A stretch of DNA of 64,000 bases, from the NCBI RefSeq assembly GCF_000374185.1, contig NZ_KB910518.1, positions 129,951 through 193,950 on the forward strand, written 5' to 3'. Source of the stretch: Paenibacillus sp. HW567. Lineage in GTDB: Bacteria; Bacillota; Bacilli; Paenibacillales; Paenibacillaceae. The number at the start of each line of letters is the position of its first letter. The first letter of the stretch is position 1. Both the position numbers and the translations under genes were made by a program. The notes under the pieces were generated by a model, which worked only from the letters and a program-made list of their open reading frames with translations, did not search any database and was not told the DNA's origin. This document shows, one piece after another, positions 37,395 through 47,580 of the stretch.

Positions 37395-38936
37395 TTGATA
37401 AAAGTGCTGATTGTAGATGACGAGCCCAAGCTAAGGGAAGGGATGCGAACGCTGATTCCCTGGGAGGAGCAGGGCTACACCGTAGTGGCGACAGCAGCGA
37501 ACGGCTTTGAAGCGCTTGAAAAATTCCATACGTTTAAGCCCAAGCTGATTGTCGCGGATATCCGGATGCCGGGAATGGACGGCCTGGAGCTGATCAACGA
37601 GCTGCGTAAAGAAAACGCCGACTGCCATGTGCTGATCCTAAGCGGCCATGCCGACTTCGAATATGCCAAACGGGCGATTTCCTATCATATCGACGGATAT
37701 TTGCTCAAGCCGGTGGATGAGGATGAACTGGTCTCTTATTTGCAGAATCTGCGCGAGACGATAAGCCGTGAGGAGCTTTTGAACCAGTTCCAGGCGGATG
37801 GCGCTGCACGCAGCAGCGATAATCTGCTGCGCCAGTTGCTGCAGCCGCAGGATGACAGTGCCGACACGGCGGAAGCTACTGCGGAGCTTGGTCTGGAAGG
37901 GCATAGCTGCGAGGTTGTGCTTCTGGAGCTGAAGCACCTCCAGAAGGGTGAAGATGCCCGTGAAGAGCAGGTAAGGAAACAGCTTGAGCAGTATTGGCAG
38001 CAGGAGGACGTGCTGTTCTTCAGCCTGCCGCCATACATGGGACTGCTTCTAAAGGCGCCGCTGCGGGATGAAGCTGACCGGACAGCCTTATGGGGGAAGC
38101 TGAATGAGGTGATCGCTGGGCAGGGTATGGATTTTTATTCCGCTGCCGGCGGTGCCGCCGCCGGACCCGAGGAGGCGTCCAGGTCGTTCACGGCTGCAAG
38201 CCATTTGCTCGACGGAGCCTTTTTGGGCAGAAAGGGCACGATTCTTAGCGGAACTGCGGATGATTGGGCAGAGCCGCAGATAGAGCCTGAAGAGGAGCTT
38301 GATCCCGAACGTGATGTTGAAGTGCAACTGCTGCTGGCGATCGAGACGGGGAACAATGAGGCAATTGCCCCGCTCGTGGGACAAATTATCCGTAAGCTGG
38401 TTGCTGTGAAACGGGAAGAAACCTACATCAAGGATAATCTGATACGGATTGTAAGCAGCACCATCGCCCGTCTGGAGGCGGTGAACTCGGATATCCGTCC
38501 CTTTATAGCGGCGCATGCCTCACCCGTGAGCGAGGTCTACAGCAGCGATTATCTCAGCGATGTCGAGACGGTGGTATCGGATTATATGGAGCAAATAGCG
38601 AAGCAGATGCACAGCGGGGGACGGGGCAATGAGATCAAGCGGATCACCGATCTGATCCAGCGCCGTTACAATGAGAACCTGAAGCTCGGGTCGCTTGCGG
38701 AAGTATTCAATTACAACAGCGCCTATTTGGGCAAAATGTTCAAGAATCAGGTGGGCGAGCATTTTAACACCTATCTGGATAAGGTAAGGATAGAGAAGGC
38801 GAAGCAGTTTTTGAATCAGGGCATGAAGGTGTATGAAGTGGCCGAAAAGGTCGGCTATATGAATTCGGATTATTTTAATGCCAAATTCCGCAAATACGTC
38901 GGTGTATCTCCAACCGCTTTCCGCAAGGAGCAATAA
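37395..38936 (+). CDS. YesN-type response regulator with AraC DNA-binding domain
   Basis: The protein has 513 residues. It starts at TTG 37395, ten bases after AGGGG. The receiver domain opens MIKVLIVDDEPK with phospho-acceptor Asp55 (VADIRMPGMDG) and YLLKPVDEDEL. A long middle region is followed by two helix-turn-helix units (KLGSLAEVFNYNSAYLGKMF and KVYEVAEKVGYMNSDYFNAKF), ending SPTAFRKEQ. Here the regulator precedes its kinase, opposite to the locus at 9.7-13.2 kb. It should activate the lpl-type transporter and GH95 genes downstream. Confidence 0.93.
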   Translation: MIKVLIVDDEPKLREGMRTLIPWEEQGYTVVATAANGFEALEKFHTFKPKLIVADIRMPGMDGLELINELRKENADCHVLILSGHADFEYAKRAISYHIDGYLLKPVDEDELVSYLQNLRETISREELLNQFQADGAARSSDNLLRQLLQPQDDSADTAEATAELGLEGHSCEVVLLELKHLQKGEDAREEQVRKQLEQYWQQEDVLFFSLPPYMGLLLKAPLRDEADRTALWGKLNEVIAGQGMDFYSAAGGAAAGPEEASRSFTAASHLLDGAFLGRKGTILSGTADDWAEPQIEPEEELDPERDVEVQLLLAIETGNNEAIAPLVGQIIRKLVAVKREETYIKDNLIRIVSSTIARLEAVNSDIRPFIAAHASPVSEVYSSDYLSDVETVVSDYMEQIAKQMHSGGRGNEIKRITDLIQRRYNENLKLGSLAEVFNYNSAYLGKMFKNQVGEHFNTYLDKVRIEKAKQFLNQGMKVYEVAEKVGYMNSDYFNAKFRKYVGVSPTAFRKEQ

Positions 38937-38965
38937 AAAGACCTACTGAAATCCGGTATATATCT

Positions 38966-39025
38966 GTATAATAACAATCAGTACAGGCTGTTCCCCATGC
39001 TGCAGCAGATGCGGGGAACGGCCTG
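38966..39025 (+). promoter_or_regulatory. Possible promoter and leader hairpin before the sensor kinase
   Basis: TATAAT at 38966-38971 may be a -10 box, but no clear -35 is seen. Directly after it ACAGGC and GTTCCCC pair with GGGGAAC and GCCTGT (38983-39025, one mismatch) followed by TTGTCC. The stem could end the regulator mRNA or attenuate kinase expression. Confidence 0.4.
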
Positions 39026-39080
39026 TTTGTCCATGATTTGGCTCGAAATACAGAGAGGAGGAGCAGGGATTACAACACTG

Positions 39081-40874
39081 GTGCGTTTGATCAACAATAT
39101 GAAGATGAAGTATAAGCTGATCTTTTTCTACATTATTATAGTAATGATTCCGGTGCTGATCCTGGGAATTACCTTAATCAGCTATTTTCGCGGAGAGGCC
39201 TTAACCAGAGCGATTGAACAGGCAAGCAATAATGTGGCGAAAATTAAGATTCAAATGACGACAAAGCTTCGCGTTCCCACAGACATTTCGAATCTGCTTT
39301 ATTTTGACAAGGATCTTGAGAAGCTGGTGAATACGTATTATCCCAATACCCTGGAGCTGACGAAGGCTTATTTGAATTACACGGATTTCCAGGATTACAT
39401 TCTCCAGTACCGTGAGATTTCGAATATCCGCTTATTTATCGACAACCCTACCCTGGTGGATAACATGTCCGTTGCCCCGCTGACCCCGGAACTGAAGACC
39501 AGAATCTGGTATAAAAAGATTATGCAGAGCCCGGGACTCAACTGGATGTATATCCCTGATAAAGAGGCGTACAATAACAGTCCCAAAGCTACGATCAATA
39601 AGCTCAGTCTGGTCCGGCGGGTGGTGTACCCCGAGTATCAAAGAACGGGAGTGCTGATGGTGCAGGTTGTGCAGGATGAGCTGAACCAGATGCTGTACCA
39701 GGAGCCGTTTGAGACGATTATTACGGACGAGCAAGGGTACATTGTCGCTGCCAAGGACCCGAAGCTTGTAGGGAGTACCCTGAATTCTTTTGATATTGGA
39801 AAAGATCTAACGGATACCGCCCAAAATGTAATCCGGACAACGGTCAAGGGTAAGGATTCCTATGTGATTGTCGATGAAATCAGACCGGCGCTTAGTGTGA
39901 GCCGGCTGAAAGTCATATCCGTCTTCGAGACGAAAAGCATCCTGAGCGGGGCATCCAAGGTAAGTCTCCTGGGGCTGATGATTATCATCGGCGTTCTGCT
40001 GATCGCTCTCGTGATGGTCTATGTCATTTCTTTTCTTATGACGAACCGTCTGCTCCGTTTGAGCCGCCAATTAAATCAGGTGGCGCTCGGTAATCTGAAT
40101 GTAGTCTCGCAGATTGACGGTAAGGATGAAATCGGCCAGTTGTCGCGCCAATTCAATTATATGGTGGCGAGCATTAACCGCCTGCTGTCACAGGTCGTGG
40201 AGAGCAACGAGAAGAACAACAAGCTGGAGATTGCGCAAAGAGAGATCAAATTGAAAATGATGGCCAGCCAGATTCATCCTCATTTTCTGTTCAATGCGCT
40301 GGAGTCCATCCGTATGAATGCCCACTTAAAGGGAGACAAGGAAATCGCCAATATTGTCCGGCTGCTGGGCAAGCTGATGCGCAAAAATCTGGAGGTAGGC
40401 AGAGAGCGTGCACCGATCAAGGAAGAGGTTGAAATGATGCGCTCCTACCTGGAAATTCAGAAGTTCCGCTATGAGGACAGGCTGGAGTATGACATTGTTT
40501 TTGATGCGAAGGCCGCGGATATTTTGATTCCGCCACTGATCATCCAGCCGATGGTCGAGAATTCGGTGGTTCACGGACTGGAGAATAAAGAAGGAACGGT
40601 TCATGTCCATGTCAGCATAACGCTTCATGAGGATGAAGTGCAGGTATGTGTCACGGACGACGGCATCGGCATGACAGAGGAGCGGCTGGCGGAGATTATG
40701 TCTGTGATTACCCGGGCGGAGGAGGAGCCGCAGGGCCGCATTGGGCTGCGCAACGTTCACCAGCGTCTGGTGATGTATTACGGGGAGGCGCACGGGCTGA
40801 ACATATCGAGTGAACAAGGGACGGGAACACGGATTTTCTTCTCCATTCCGAGTGAGCGTGAGCCTAAAGCATAG
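39081..40874 (+). CDS. YesM-type sensor histidine kinase
   Basis: This kinase has about 597 residues from GTG 39081; the frame is open back to 38997, and the best Shine-Dalgarno tract (AGAGGAGGAGCAGGG, ending 39068) would actually fit an ATT codon at 39069, so the start is uncertain. It has a first membrane helix (LIFFYIIIVMIPVLILGITLI), an extracellular sensor of about 260 residues, a second helix (LGLMIIIGVLLIALVMVYVI), HAMP, a HisK_5 domain with His401 (IHPHFLFNALESI) and an ATPase domain (IIQPMVENSVVHGL, DDGIGM). It is paired with the regulator upstream and the transporter downstream. Confidence 0.9.
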   Translation: MRLINNMKMKYKLIFFYIIIVMIPVLILGITLISYFRGEALTRAIEQASNNVAKIKIQMTTKLRVPTDISNLLYFDKDLEKLVNTYYPNTLELTKAYLNYTDFQDYILQYREISNIRLFIDNPTLVDNMSVAPLTPELKTRIWYKKIMQSPGLNWMYIPDKEAYNNSPKATINKLSLVRRVVYPEYQRTGVLMVQVVQDELNQMLYQEPFETIITDEQGYIVAAKDPKLVGSTLNSFDIGKDLTDTAQNVIRTTVKGKDSYVIVDEIRPALSVSRLKVISVFETKSILSGASKVSLLGLMIIIGVLLIALVMVYVISFLMTNRLLRLSRQLNQVALGNLNVVSQIDGKDEIGQLSRQFNYMVASINRLLSQVVESNEKNNKLEIAQREIKLKMMASQIHPHFLFNALESIRMNAHLKGDKEIANIVRLLGKLMRKNLEVGRERAPIKEEVEMMRSYLEIQKFRYEDRLEYDIVFDAKAADILIPPLIIQPMVENSVVHGLENKEGTVHVHVSITLHEDEVQVCVTDDGIGMTEERLAEIMSVITRAEEEPQGRIGLRNVHQRLVMYYGEAHGLNISSEQGTGTRIFFSIPSEREPKA

Positions 40875-40981
40875 CAAATGTAAGCGATGTCTAATTTCCA
40901 CTGATTTTACGTGAAATCTGTCGGGTATTCTCTCTAAGTGGTGTACGGTATGATATGTGTATACAAAACGAAGGGGGAATA

Positions 40982-41968
40982 ATGAACGTGAAAGCGCTCA
41001 CGGAAAATGGTGTTATAGCTAATGAAAGCGTAACCCCCGTCCCACCTGCGAAACGGAATAGTGGATTTTGGAAAAGCGTACTGCAGCAAAAGTACTTGTA
41101 TCTGATGTCACTTCCGTTCGTGATCTGGGTCTTTATTTTCAGTTACGTGCCCTTGTGGGGATGGTTGATGGCATTTCAGAATTATAAACCGGCCAAGTCC
41201 TTTGGAGATCAGAAATGGGTAGGGCTTAAAAATTTCAAAGAGCTTTTCCAGGATGAACGTTTCTATCTGGTACTGAGAAATACGCTGGCTATGAGCGGGC
41301 TCGGACTCGTGTTCGGCTTCGTCGTTCCGATATTGTTCGCGGTTATGCTCAACGAGCTGCGGGGAAATGTCTTCAAAAGAACGGTCCAGACCGTATCCTA
41401 TCTGCCTCACTTTGTATCCTGGGTCGTTGTAGGCGGGATTGTCTATAAGACACTCGCGATCGACGGAGGGGTTGTCAACGACATGCTGATGGGGCTGCAT
41501 ATTATTGACGAGCCGATTCAGTTCATGGCGAAGGCTAAAATGTTCTGGGGTGTTGTAACGGTAGCGGATCTTTGGAAAGAAACCGGTTGGAATGCGATTA
41601 TCTATTTGGCAGCCATTACAGGTATTGATAAAGAGCTTTACGAAGCTGCAAAAGTAGACGGAGCCGGAAGAATCAAGCAAATGTTCAATATTACTCTGCC
41701 GGGTATCCGCACCACTATTATGGTATTGCTGATTATGTCCATTGGCCATCTGGTCGGAATCGGCTTCGAAAAGCAGTTCCAGCTTGGCAATAACCTGGTT
41801 ACCGATTATTCGGAAGTACTGGATTTGTATGCGCTTAAGTACGGGATTCAAATCTCGCGATTCTCCTATGGTACAGCCATTAGTATGTTCACCTCGGTAG
41901 TCAGTGTATTCTTGCTGCTTACAGCCAACGGTCTGATGAAGAAATTCACTAAAGAAAGCATCATGTAA
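40982..41968 (+). CDS. lplB: LplB-type ABC transporter permease
   Basis: This 328-residue membrane subunit starts at ATG 40982 behind AAGGGGGAATA. Opening helix LYLMSLPFVIWVFIFSYVPLWGW and GWLMAFQNYKPAKSF are typical of the LplB/YtcP-type permeases for complex saccharides. The EAA loop is LYEAAKVDGAGRIKQMFNITLPG. It is followed after 13 bp by its partner permease. It needs an external ATPase such as MsmX, which is not in this cluster. Confidence 0.92.
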   Translation: MNVKALTENGVIANESVTPVPPAKRNSGFWKSVLQQKYLYLMSLPFVIWVFIFSYVPLWGWLMAFQNYKPAKSFGDQKWVGLKNFKELFQDERFYLVLRNTLAMSGLGLVFGFVVPILFAVMLNELRGNVFKRTVQTVSYLPHFVSWVVVGGIVYKTLAIDGGVVNDMLMGLHIIDEPIQFMAKAKMFWGVVTVADLWKETGWNAIIYLAAITGIDKELYEAAKVDGAGRIKQMFNITLPGIRTTIMVLLIMSIGHLVGIGFEKQFQLGNNLVTDYSEVLDLYALKYGIQISRFSYGTAISMFTSVVSVFLLLTANGLMKKFTKESIM

Positions 41969-41981
41969 GGAGGGGATAAGC

Positions 41982-42881
41982 GTGGGAAGCAAAGCTTTTC
42001 AAATGTCAAAGTCTGAACGTGCGTTCGACATCTTTCTATACATTTTTCTTGCAATCATAATGATCGTGACTTTATATCCCTTCCTGAACGTATTAGCGAT
42101 TTCTTTTAATGAATCCACAGATACCGTTCGGGGCGGCATATATATCCTTCCGAGAGTCTGGACCCTTGAAAACTATCAGAAAATCTTCAGCTATACAGGG
42201 CTGGTTCAAGGCTTCAAAATTTCCATTCTCCGGACTGTAGCCGGTACAGTTCTAGGGCTTATAAGCTCTTCGATGCTGGCCTTTACACTAAGCCGTCCAG
42301 AGTTCAGAGCCAGAAAATTTGTATCGTATTTCCTGGCAATGACGATGTATTTCTCCGGCGGTATGGTGCCTATGTACATCCTGATGAGAGATCTCAATTT
42401 GATCGGAACGTTCTGGATTTACATTTTGCCGGGTGCAGTTTCTGCCTTTAACGTATTCGTCATCCGCTCCTTTATGGACGGGCTGCCTTTCGCCCTGCAG
42501 GAATCAGCGAAGCTGGACGGTGCCAATGACTTCGTAATTTATTACAAGATCATCATGCCGCTCTGTATGCCTGTGCTGGCAACAATCACGTTGTTCCTGG
42601 CGGTTGGTCAGTGGAATGAATGGTTCACCACTTACCTGTATAACGGCAATAAGCCGAATCTGACTACGCTCCAGTATGAGCTGATGAAGGTGCTGGCAAC
42701 GACGAACCAAGGCAGTGGCATGGTCAATGCCAATGATATGGCGAAGCAAATGGCGCAAATTTCGCCGGAATCTATCAAGATGGCGATTACTATCGTAGTA
42801 ACCGTACCGATTCTTGTGGTATATCCATTCCTGCAAAAGTATTTTGTGAATGGTATGACCCTGGGAGCTGTTAAGGCTTAA
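41982..42881 (+). CDS. lplC: LplC-type ABC transporter permease
   Basis: The subunit has 299 residues. The start is GTG 41982 behind GGAGGGG. Six helices; the EAA loop is LQESAKLDGANDFVIYYKIIMPL, and the end reads KYFVNGMTLGAVKA as in the LplC/YtcP group. It pairs with the preceding permease. After it, a stem-loop (about 42897-42949) without T-run separates it from the binding-protein gene, which has its own promoter region and cre box. Confidence 0.92.
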   Translation: MGSKAFQMSKSERAFDIFLYIFLAIIMIVTLYPFLNVLAISFNESTDTVRGGIYILPRVWTLENYQKIFSYTGLVQGFKISILRTVAGTVLGLISSSMLAFTLSRPEFRARKFVSYFLAMTMYFSGGMVPMYILMRDLNLIGTFWIYILPGAVSAFNVFVIRSFMDGLPFALQESAKLDGANDFVIYYKIIMPLCMPVLATITLFLAVGQWNEWFTTYLYNGNKPNLTTLQYELMKVLATTNQGSGMVNANDMAKQMAQISPESIKMAITIVVTVPILVVYPFLQKYFVNGMTLGAVKA

Positions 42882-42995
42882 GATGTGAGGCAGACGGGAA
42901 GGGAGTACTGTTCTGGTTCAGCCCTGGCTGGATCAGAGGTATTCCCGCCCAATTTCTTCCGGAGCATTGAGTTGAATTTATTTTTATAATGGTTT

Positions 42996-43009
42996 TGCAA
43001 GCGTTGTCA
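42996..43009 (+). promoter_or_regulatory. cre site before lplA
   Basis: TGCAAGCGTTGTCA fits the CcpA consensus TGNAANCGNWNNCW at every defined position. A TATAAT box (42985-42990) lies directly upstream, so CcpA binding here would block initiation in the presence of preferred sugars. Confidence 0.7.
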
Positions 43010-43075
43010 ATGGTATATTCAGGACTATCCTGATATGCATAGATGAATTACACAATTTTACAAGGGGGATACACA

Positions 43076-44815
43076 ATGAAACGCAAGAGTATTAAGACAG
43101 TCTTTACGCTCATGCTAATGAGTTCCATGCTGATCGCCGGCTGTGGAGGCGGAAACAACAATGCTGCTACTAACAACGGTAATAAATCAGAAGGCACAAC
43201 CAATAATGCAGCTACAGCAACAAACGCAGCTAATGATACCAGTCCGGTTACCTTCTCGTTCTTTGGTGCCGATGCCAGTCCTAACTGGAACAAAATGCAG
43301 GATGATGTAGGTAAGGTTATTACCGAAAAAACTGGTGTAACCCTGAATGCTGAATATGATGTGGGCAGCGGCGGCGGCGAACAAAAGATTTCTTTGATGG
43401 CAGCCAGCGGCGAAGTGCCTGATTTGATCTTTGCTAAGAGTTATATTGCAAAATTGGTTGATGCAGGCCTGATTATAGATATGACAGATCTGATCGACAA
43501 GTACGCGCCAAACTTGAAAAAGATCTACGGCGACAATATGAACCGATTGAAATATAGCAAAGACGATCAAAAAATCTATTCCATTCCTACAAATACCGGG
43601 GTTAACCAACAATCCTTTGACGCTACAGGCGGCTTTGAAATTCAGCACAGAGTGTTGAAGGAGCTTGGATATCCTCAAGTAAAAACGTTGGCGGATTATG
43701 AGAAAGTGCTGAAGGAATATGTAGCCAAACATCCTGAAACGGATGGACAGCCAACTATTCCTCTCTCCTTGAATGCAGACGACTGGAAAATCATGATTAC
43801 CGTTACCAACCCGGCGTTCATTACGACCGGTGCACCGGATGACGGTGAATATTACGTAGATCCAAAAACCTATGAAGCGAAGCTTCACTACAAACGTCCG
43901 GAAGAAAAAGAATACTTCCGTTGGTTGAACAATATGTATGCTCAAGGACTGCTGGATAAAGATACCTTTGTCCAAAAGGATGACCAATACAAGGCTAAAG
44001 TAGCCAGTGGACGCGTGCTCGGTCTCATCTCCCAAGAATGGGAGTATCAAGACGGCGAGAATGCCCTGAAATCAGCAGGCAAGGACGATTACACCTATGC
44101 TCACTTCCCTGTAACCATGTCCGATCAATATAAGGATCATTCCTTCCAGTCTTCAGGCGTTGATGCTGCCGGAATCAGTATCACTACCGCTTGTAAAGAT
44201 CCGGTTCGCGCAATTAAGTTCCTGGATTGGCTTGCTTCCGATGAAGGTCAAGTGCTGATGAACTGGGGTATTGAAGGTAAACAATATACCGTAAACGCAG
44301 AAGGCAAACGTGAAATTCCTGCGGATGTTCAAAAGAAGAAAACAGATGATGCTGCCAATTTTGCCAAGGAAACAGGTATTGGCCTGTACACAGCTTTGAC
44401 TGGTCACTACGGCGATGGTGTGAAGGATTCCACAGGCAACTATTACACTACTAACTTCCCGGATCAAATCGTTGCTGCATATTCTCAGGCAGAGAAGGAT
44501 TCTCTGAAAGCATACGGAGCAACAACCTGGAAGGATCTGTTCCCTAAAGAATCCGACTTCCCGGTTAAGGAATGGGGCGCGCTGTACAACATGCCTACTC
44601 CAACAGATGGCGATTATCAGGTTACCTACAAGAAAACTCAGGATATTATCCGTAAACGTATCCCTGAAGCCATCCTGTCCAAACCTGCTGACTTCGACAA
44701 GGTATATGATGCATTTATCGCTGAGCTGAACAAAGCCGGCGCTGAAAAAATGGAAGCAGAATATACTGATCTCGTTAAAGCGAGAGTATCCCTGTGGACT
44801 GGCAAGGATCTGTAA
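43076..44815 (+). CDS. lplA: LplA-type large substrate-binding lipoprotein
   Basis: This 579-residue extracellular binding protein for an oligosaccharide belongs to the large 55-60 kDa group that pairs with LplB/LplC. The signal peptide ends at MLIAGC (Cys23), followed by a Gly/Asn/Thr/Ala linker. The mature part begins TFSFFGADASPNWNKM and contains the typical VGSGGGEQKISLMAASGEVPDLIF stretch (key PDLIF). ATG 43076 follows AAGGGGGATACACA. It has a separate promoter region with a perfect cre site and a terminator after it, consistent with much higher expression than the permeases. Confidence 0.93.
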   Translation: MKRKSIKTVFTLMLMSSMLIAGCGGGNNNAATNNGNKSEGTTNNAATATNAANDTSPVTFSFFGADASPNWNKMQDDVGKVITEKTGVTLNAEYDVGSGGGEQKISLMAASGEVPDLIFAKSYIAKLVDAGLIIDMTDLIDKYAPNLKKIYGDNMNRLKYSKDDQKIYSIPTNTGVNQQSFDATGGFEIQHRVLKELGYPQVKTLADYEKVLKEYVAKHPETDGQPTIPLSLNADDWKIMITVTNPAFITTGAPDDGEYYVDPKTYEAKLHYKRPEEKEYFRWLNNMYAQGLLDKDTFVQKDDQYKAKVASGRVLGLISQEWEYQDGENALKSAGKDDYTYAHFPVTMSDQYKDHSFQSSGVDAAGISITTACKDPVRAIKFLDWLASDEGQVLMNWGIEGKQYTVNAEGKREIPADVQKKKTDDAANFAKETGIGLYTALTGHYGDGVKDSTGNYYTTNFPDQIVAAYSQAEKDSLKAYGATTWKDLFPKESDFPVKEWGALYNMPTPTDGDYQVTYKKTQDIIRKRIPEAILSKPADFDKVYDAFIAELNKAGAEKMEAEYTDLVKARVSLWTGKDL

Positions 44816-44861
44816 GCACTATTATGACAGCGGAGCATTGATCCGCTAACCACAAGGATCA

Positions 44862-44895
44862 AGCAAAGGCCCGACTTTGGTCAGGGCCTTTTGCT
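44862..44895 (+). terminator. Terminator after lplA
   Basis: AGCAAAGGCCC pairs with GGGCCTTTTGCT around an 11-base loop, and the T-run is part of the descending arm. The GH95 gene starts 26 bp later, so its level depends on read-through. Confidence 0.65.
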
Positions 44896-44921
44896 GTACA
44901 TTCATATCGGAGGGCGAGAAG

Positions 44922-47303
44922 ATGACGAACCATAACCCGGAGCGTGCCTGGACCTTGAAGTACGGCCGGCCCGCAGAAATTTGGGAAGAAGCGCTGCCGC
45001 TCGGCAACGGGCACATGGGGGCGATGGTATTCGGCGGTACGTCCAAGGAGCGAATTCAGCTCAATGAGGATACTTTATGGGCGGGATTTCCCCGGGATGA
45101 CAATAACTATGAAGCGCAGCGTTATTTGAAGCAGGTGCGTGAACTGGTCTTCGCGGGAAGCTACGGAGAGGCTGAGGATATCATTAATGGGCATATGCTT
45201 GGCGTGAATACGCAGCCGTATTTGCCGCTGGGAGATTTGTACCTGGAGCAGGCGGGAGCCGGGAACCCTGAAGGGTATCGCCGGGAGCTGGATCTGGACA
45301 GCGGCATTGCCAGTGTGTCCTACCAGACGGGGAATGGAGCATTTACCCGCGAGGCGTTCATCAGTGCTCCTGACGGAGTATGTGCCGTATATACAGCCAG
45401 TGAGGCCCAAGGTCAGCTTCATCTGACGATTTCCTTGCACAGCCCCTTGAAGCATACAACGGGAGCGTACGGAGAGCGGCAGCTTGTGCTGCGCGGCCAG
45501 TGTCCTACCCATATCGCAGACAACTATCATGGCGATCATCCCTATCCCATTCAATATGAGGAAGGGCTTGGCATCAGCTTTGAGCTGCAACTGCAAGCTG
45601 TGGTTACCGGCGGCAGCGTCCAGGCTGAGGATGGGAAGCTTGTAATCTCCGGTGCAGACAGTGTACTGCTGCTGCTTGCCGCCGGCACCACTTATGAAGA
45701 GCTTAAGAACAAGGCGGCGCATATCCGGGGAGACATTGCTGAAGATTCTGTGGCGGCAGTGAGTCCTGCGGAGGACTGTGCCCGGAGATTGCAAGCGGCA
45801 GCGTCCAGGTCCTATGCGGAGCTGCGGCAGCGGCATGTGGATGAACACCGGAGAATCTTCCGCCGGGTGGATCTGGATCTTGGCGGCTGGGAAGCGAGTG
45901 AGCAGCCGACAGACCAGCGGCTGGCTGCATACAAAGAAGGCCAGGAAGATCCCGCACTTGAGGCGCTGCTATTTCAATATGGCCGCTATCTGCTGATGGG
46001 CAGCTCCCGTCCGGGGACACAGGCCGCGAATCTGCAAGGGATTTGGAACCAACATGTAACACCGCCCTGGAACAGCAACTACACCACCAATATCAATACC
46101 CAGATGAATTATTGGCTGGCTGAGGTAGGCAACCTGAGTGAATGCCATGAGCCTCTAATTGATATGGTCCGCGAGGTCAGCGTCACCGGAGCCAGAACCG
46201 CCGCTATTCATTACGGGGCGCGGGGCTGGGTAGCCCATCACAATGTGGACCTCTGGCGCAGTTCTTCACCGTCGGGCGGGGATGCCAGTTGGGCTTTCTG
46301 GCCGATGGGCGGCGTCTGGCTGAGCAGCCACCTGTGGGAGCATTATGCCTTTAACCCGGACCCGGCATATCTTGCGCAAACGGCATACCCGCTTATGAAG
46401 GGTGCAGCATTGTTCTGTATAGACTGGCTGGTTGAAGGACCGGATGGCCTGCTGCTGACAAATCCGTCCACTTCACCGGAGAACCGTTTTGTGACGGAAG
46501 CCGGCAGACCCTGCAGTGTCTCTATGGGCTCGGCTATGGATATGAGCCTGATCCGCGAGCTATTCGGACATTGCCTGCAGGCAGCGCGGCTTCTGGGCAT
46601 GGACGAGGCATTCCAGCATCAATTGGAGGAGACGCTGGCCCGCCTGTCTCCACTGAAGATCAGCGGGGACGGACGTCTGCAGGAGTGGTCTCTGGATTTC
46701 ACGGAATCCGAGCCGGGGCATCGCCATGTCTCGCATCTGTATGGACTGTATCCCGGCAATCTGATCAACGGAAAGGAGACACCGGACCTGCTGGAAGCGG
46801 CCCGCCTGTCTCTGGAGAAGCGAATTGCTTCCGGCGGCGGACACACCGGCTGGAGCTGTGCCTGGCTGATCAATTTGTACGCCCGGCTTAAGGATGGTGC
46901 CGCCGCTTACGGGTTCGTCCGTACACTGCTGACCCGGTCGGTGTACCCGAACCTGTTCGATGCGCATCCGCCATTTCAGATTGACGGTAATTTTGGGGCT
47001 GCTGCCGGGATCGCAGAAATGCTGCTGCAGAGTCATCTGGGCGAAATCAGCCTCCTTCCGGCACTGCCGCAGCATTGGAAGAATGGCCGGGTCCAGGGAC
47101 TCAAGGCCCGTGGCGGCTATGAGGTGGATCTGGAGTGGAAGGAACATGTACTTGTCTCCGCCAGGATTACTGCATCGTGTGACGGACTATGCCAGCTAAG
47201 CTATTCACGTGCGCTGAAGCTTCAGCTTCCTGACGGCACAGTAGTGGAAACCAGCGGCCCGCTGGCAGTCAAAGCGGGAGTAAGCTATCTCATCACGCTG
47301 TAA
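44922..47303 (+). CDS. GH95-family glycoside hydrolase (probable alpha-L-fucosidase)
   Basis: The enzyme has 793 residues without a signal peptide, so it is probably cytosolic. Start ATG 44922 behind GGAGGGCGAGAAG. It has the N-terminal beta domain ([27 protein letters not shown]) and an (alpha/alpha)6 barrel. All four catalytic-site positions known from GH95 alpha-1,2-fucosidase are recognisable: Asn390 and Asn392 in [13 protein letters not shown], Glu520 in [10 protein letters not shown] and Asp688 in PFQIDGNFG. Members cleave alpha-1,2-linked L-fucose or related L-galactose. Last gene of the sensor-transporter cluster, so the imported saccharide probably carries such a cap. Confidence 0.9.
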   Translation: MTNHNPERAWTLKYGRPAEIWEEALPLGNGHMGAMVFGGTSKERIQLNEDTLWAGFPRDDNNYEAQRYLKQVRELVFAGSYGEAEDIINGHMLGVNTQPYLPLGDLYLEQAGAGNPEGYRRELDLDSGIASVSYQTGNGAFTREAFISAPDGVCAVYTASEAQGQLHLTISLHSPLKHTTGAYGERQLVLRGQCPTHIADNYHGDHPYPIQYEEGLGISFELQLQAVVTGGSVQAEDGKLVISGADSVLLLLAAGTTYEELKNKAAHIRGDIAEDSVAAVSPAEDCARRLQAAASRSYAELRQRHVDEHRRIFRRVDLDLGGWEASEQPTDQRLAAYKEGQEDPALEALLFQYGRYLLMGSSRPGTQAANLQGIWNQHVTPPWNSNYTTNINTQMNYWLAEVGNLSECHEPLIDMVREVSVTGARTAAIHYGARGWVAHHNVDLWRSSSPSGGDASWAFWPMGGVWLSSHLWEHYAFNPDPAYLAQTAYPLMKGAALFCIDWLVEGPDGLLLTNPSTSPENRFVTEAGRPCSVSMGSAMDMSLIRELFGHCLQAARLLGMDEAFQHQLEETLARLSPLKISGDGRLQEWSLDFTESEPGHRHVSHLYGLYPGNLINGKETPDLLEAARLSLEKRIASGGGHTGWSCAWLINLYARLKDGAAAYGFVRTLLTRSVYPNLFDAHPPFQIDGNFGAAAGIAEMLLQSHLGEISLLPALPQHWKNGRVQGLKARGGYEVDLEWKEHVLVSARITASCDGLCQLSYSRALKLQLPDGTVVETSGPLAVKAGVSYLITL

Positions 47304-47311
47304 GCTGAAAT

Positions 47312-47349
47312 TGCTCTCCTGCAGAATTTATGCGGAGAGCAGTTTTTTT
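47312..47349 (+). terminator. Terminator after the GH95 gene
   Basis: TGCTCTCC pairs with GGAGAGCA, followed by seven T residues after one G. Confidence 0.85.
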
Positions 47350-47444
47350 GCCGCGGTATTTACTTGGCTGCAGTATTGAACCGATAATAGATTAAAGTGT
47401 ATTCTATATAGGTTGAACAATAGATTTTCATATTGGGTCTGGTC

Positions 47445-47580
47445 GTAACTGCGGGGAATGTTTGGACTTCCGGCCGCTGTTGTCTGCAGATTTCTTGATT
47501 TGTACCGCTCTTCGCGGTTGAAATCCGCAGACAAAGGCGGACGCGTTCGCTCCTCCAGTTCCAAACTTCCCCTCCGTTAC
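47445..47580. repeat. 136-bp nested-hairpin element, copy B (inverted relative to copy A)
   Basis: It is the same length and tiered structure as copy A but in opposite orientation. Ends GTAAC/GTTAC pair perfectly, GGGGAA(T)GTTTGGA pairs with TCCAAACTTCCCC, the central 13-bp arm GTCTGCAGATTTC pairs with GAAATCCGCAGAC with one mismatch, and ACCGC/GCGGT closes the tip. The 41 bases from 47441 are identical to copy A's complement. It lies in the 450-bp gap between the GH95 and transglutaminase-like genes; the rest of that gap shows no gene. Confidence 0.85.
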
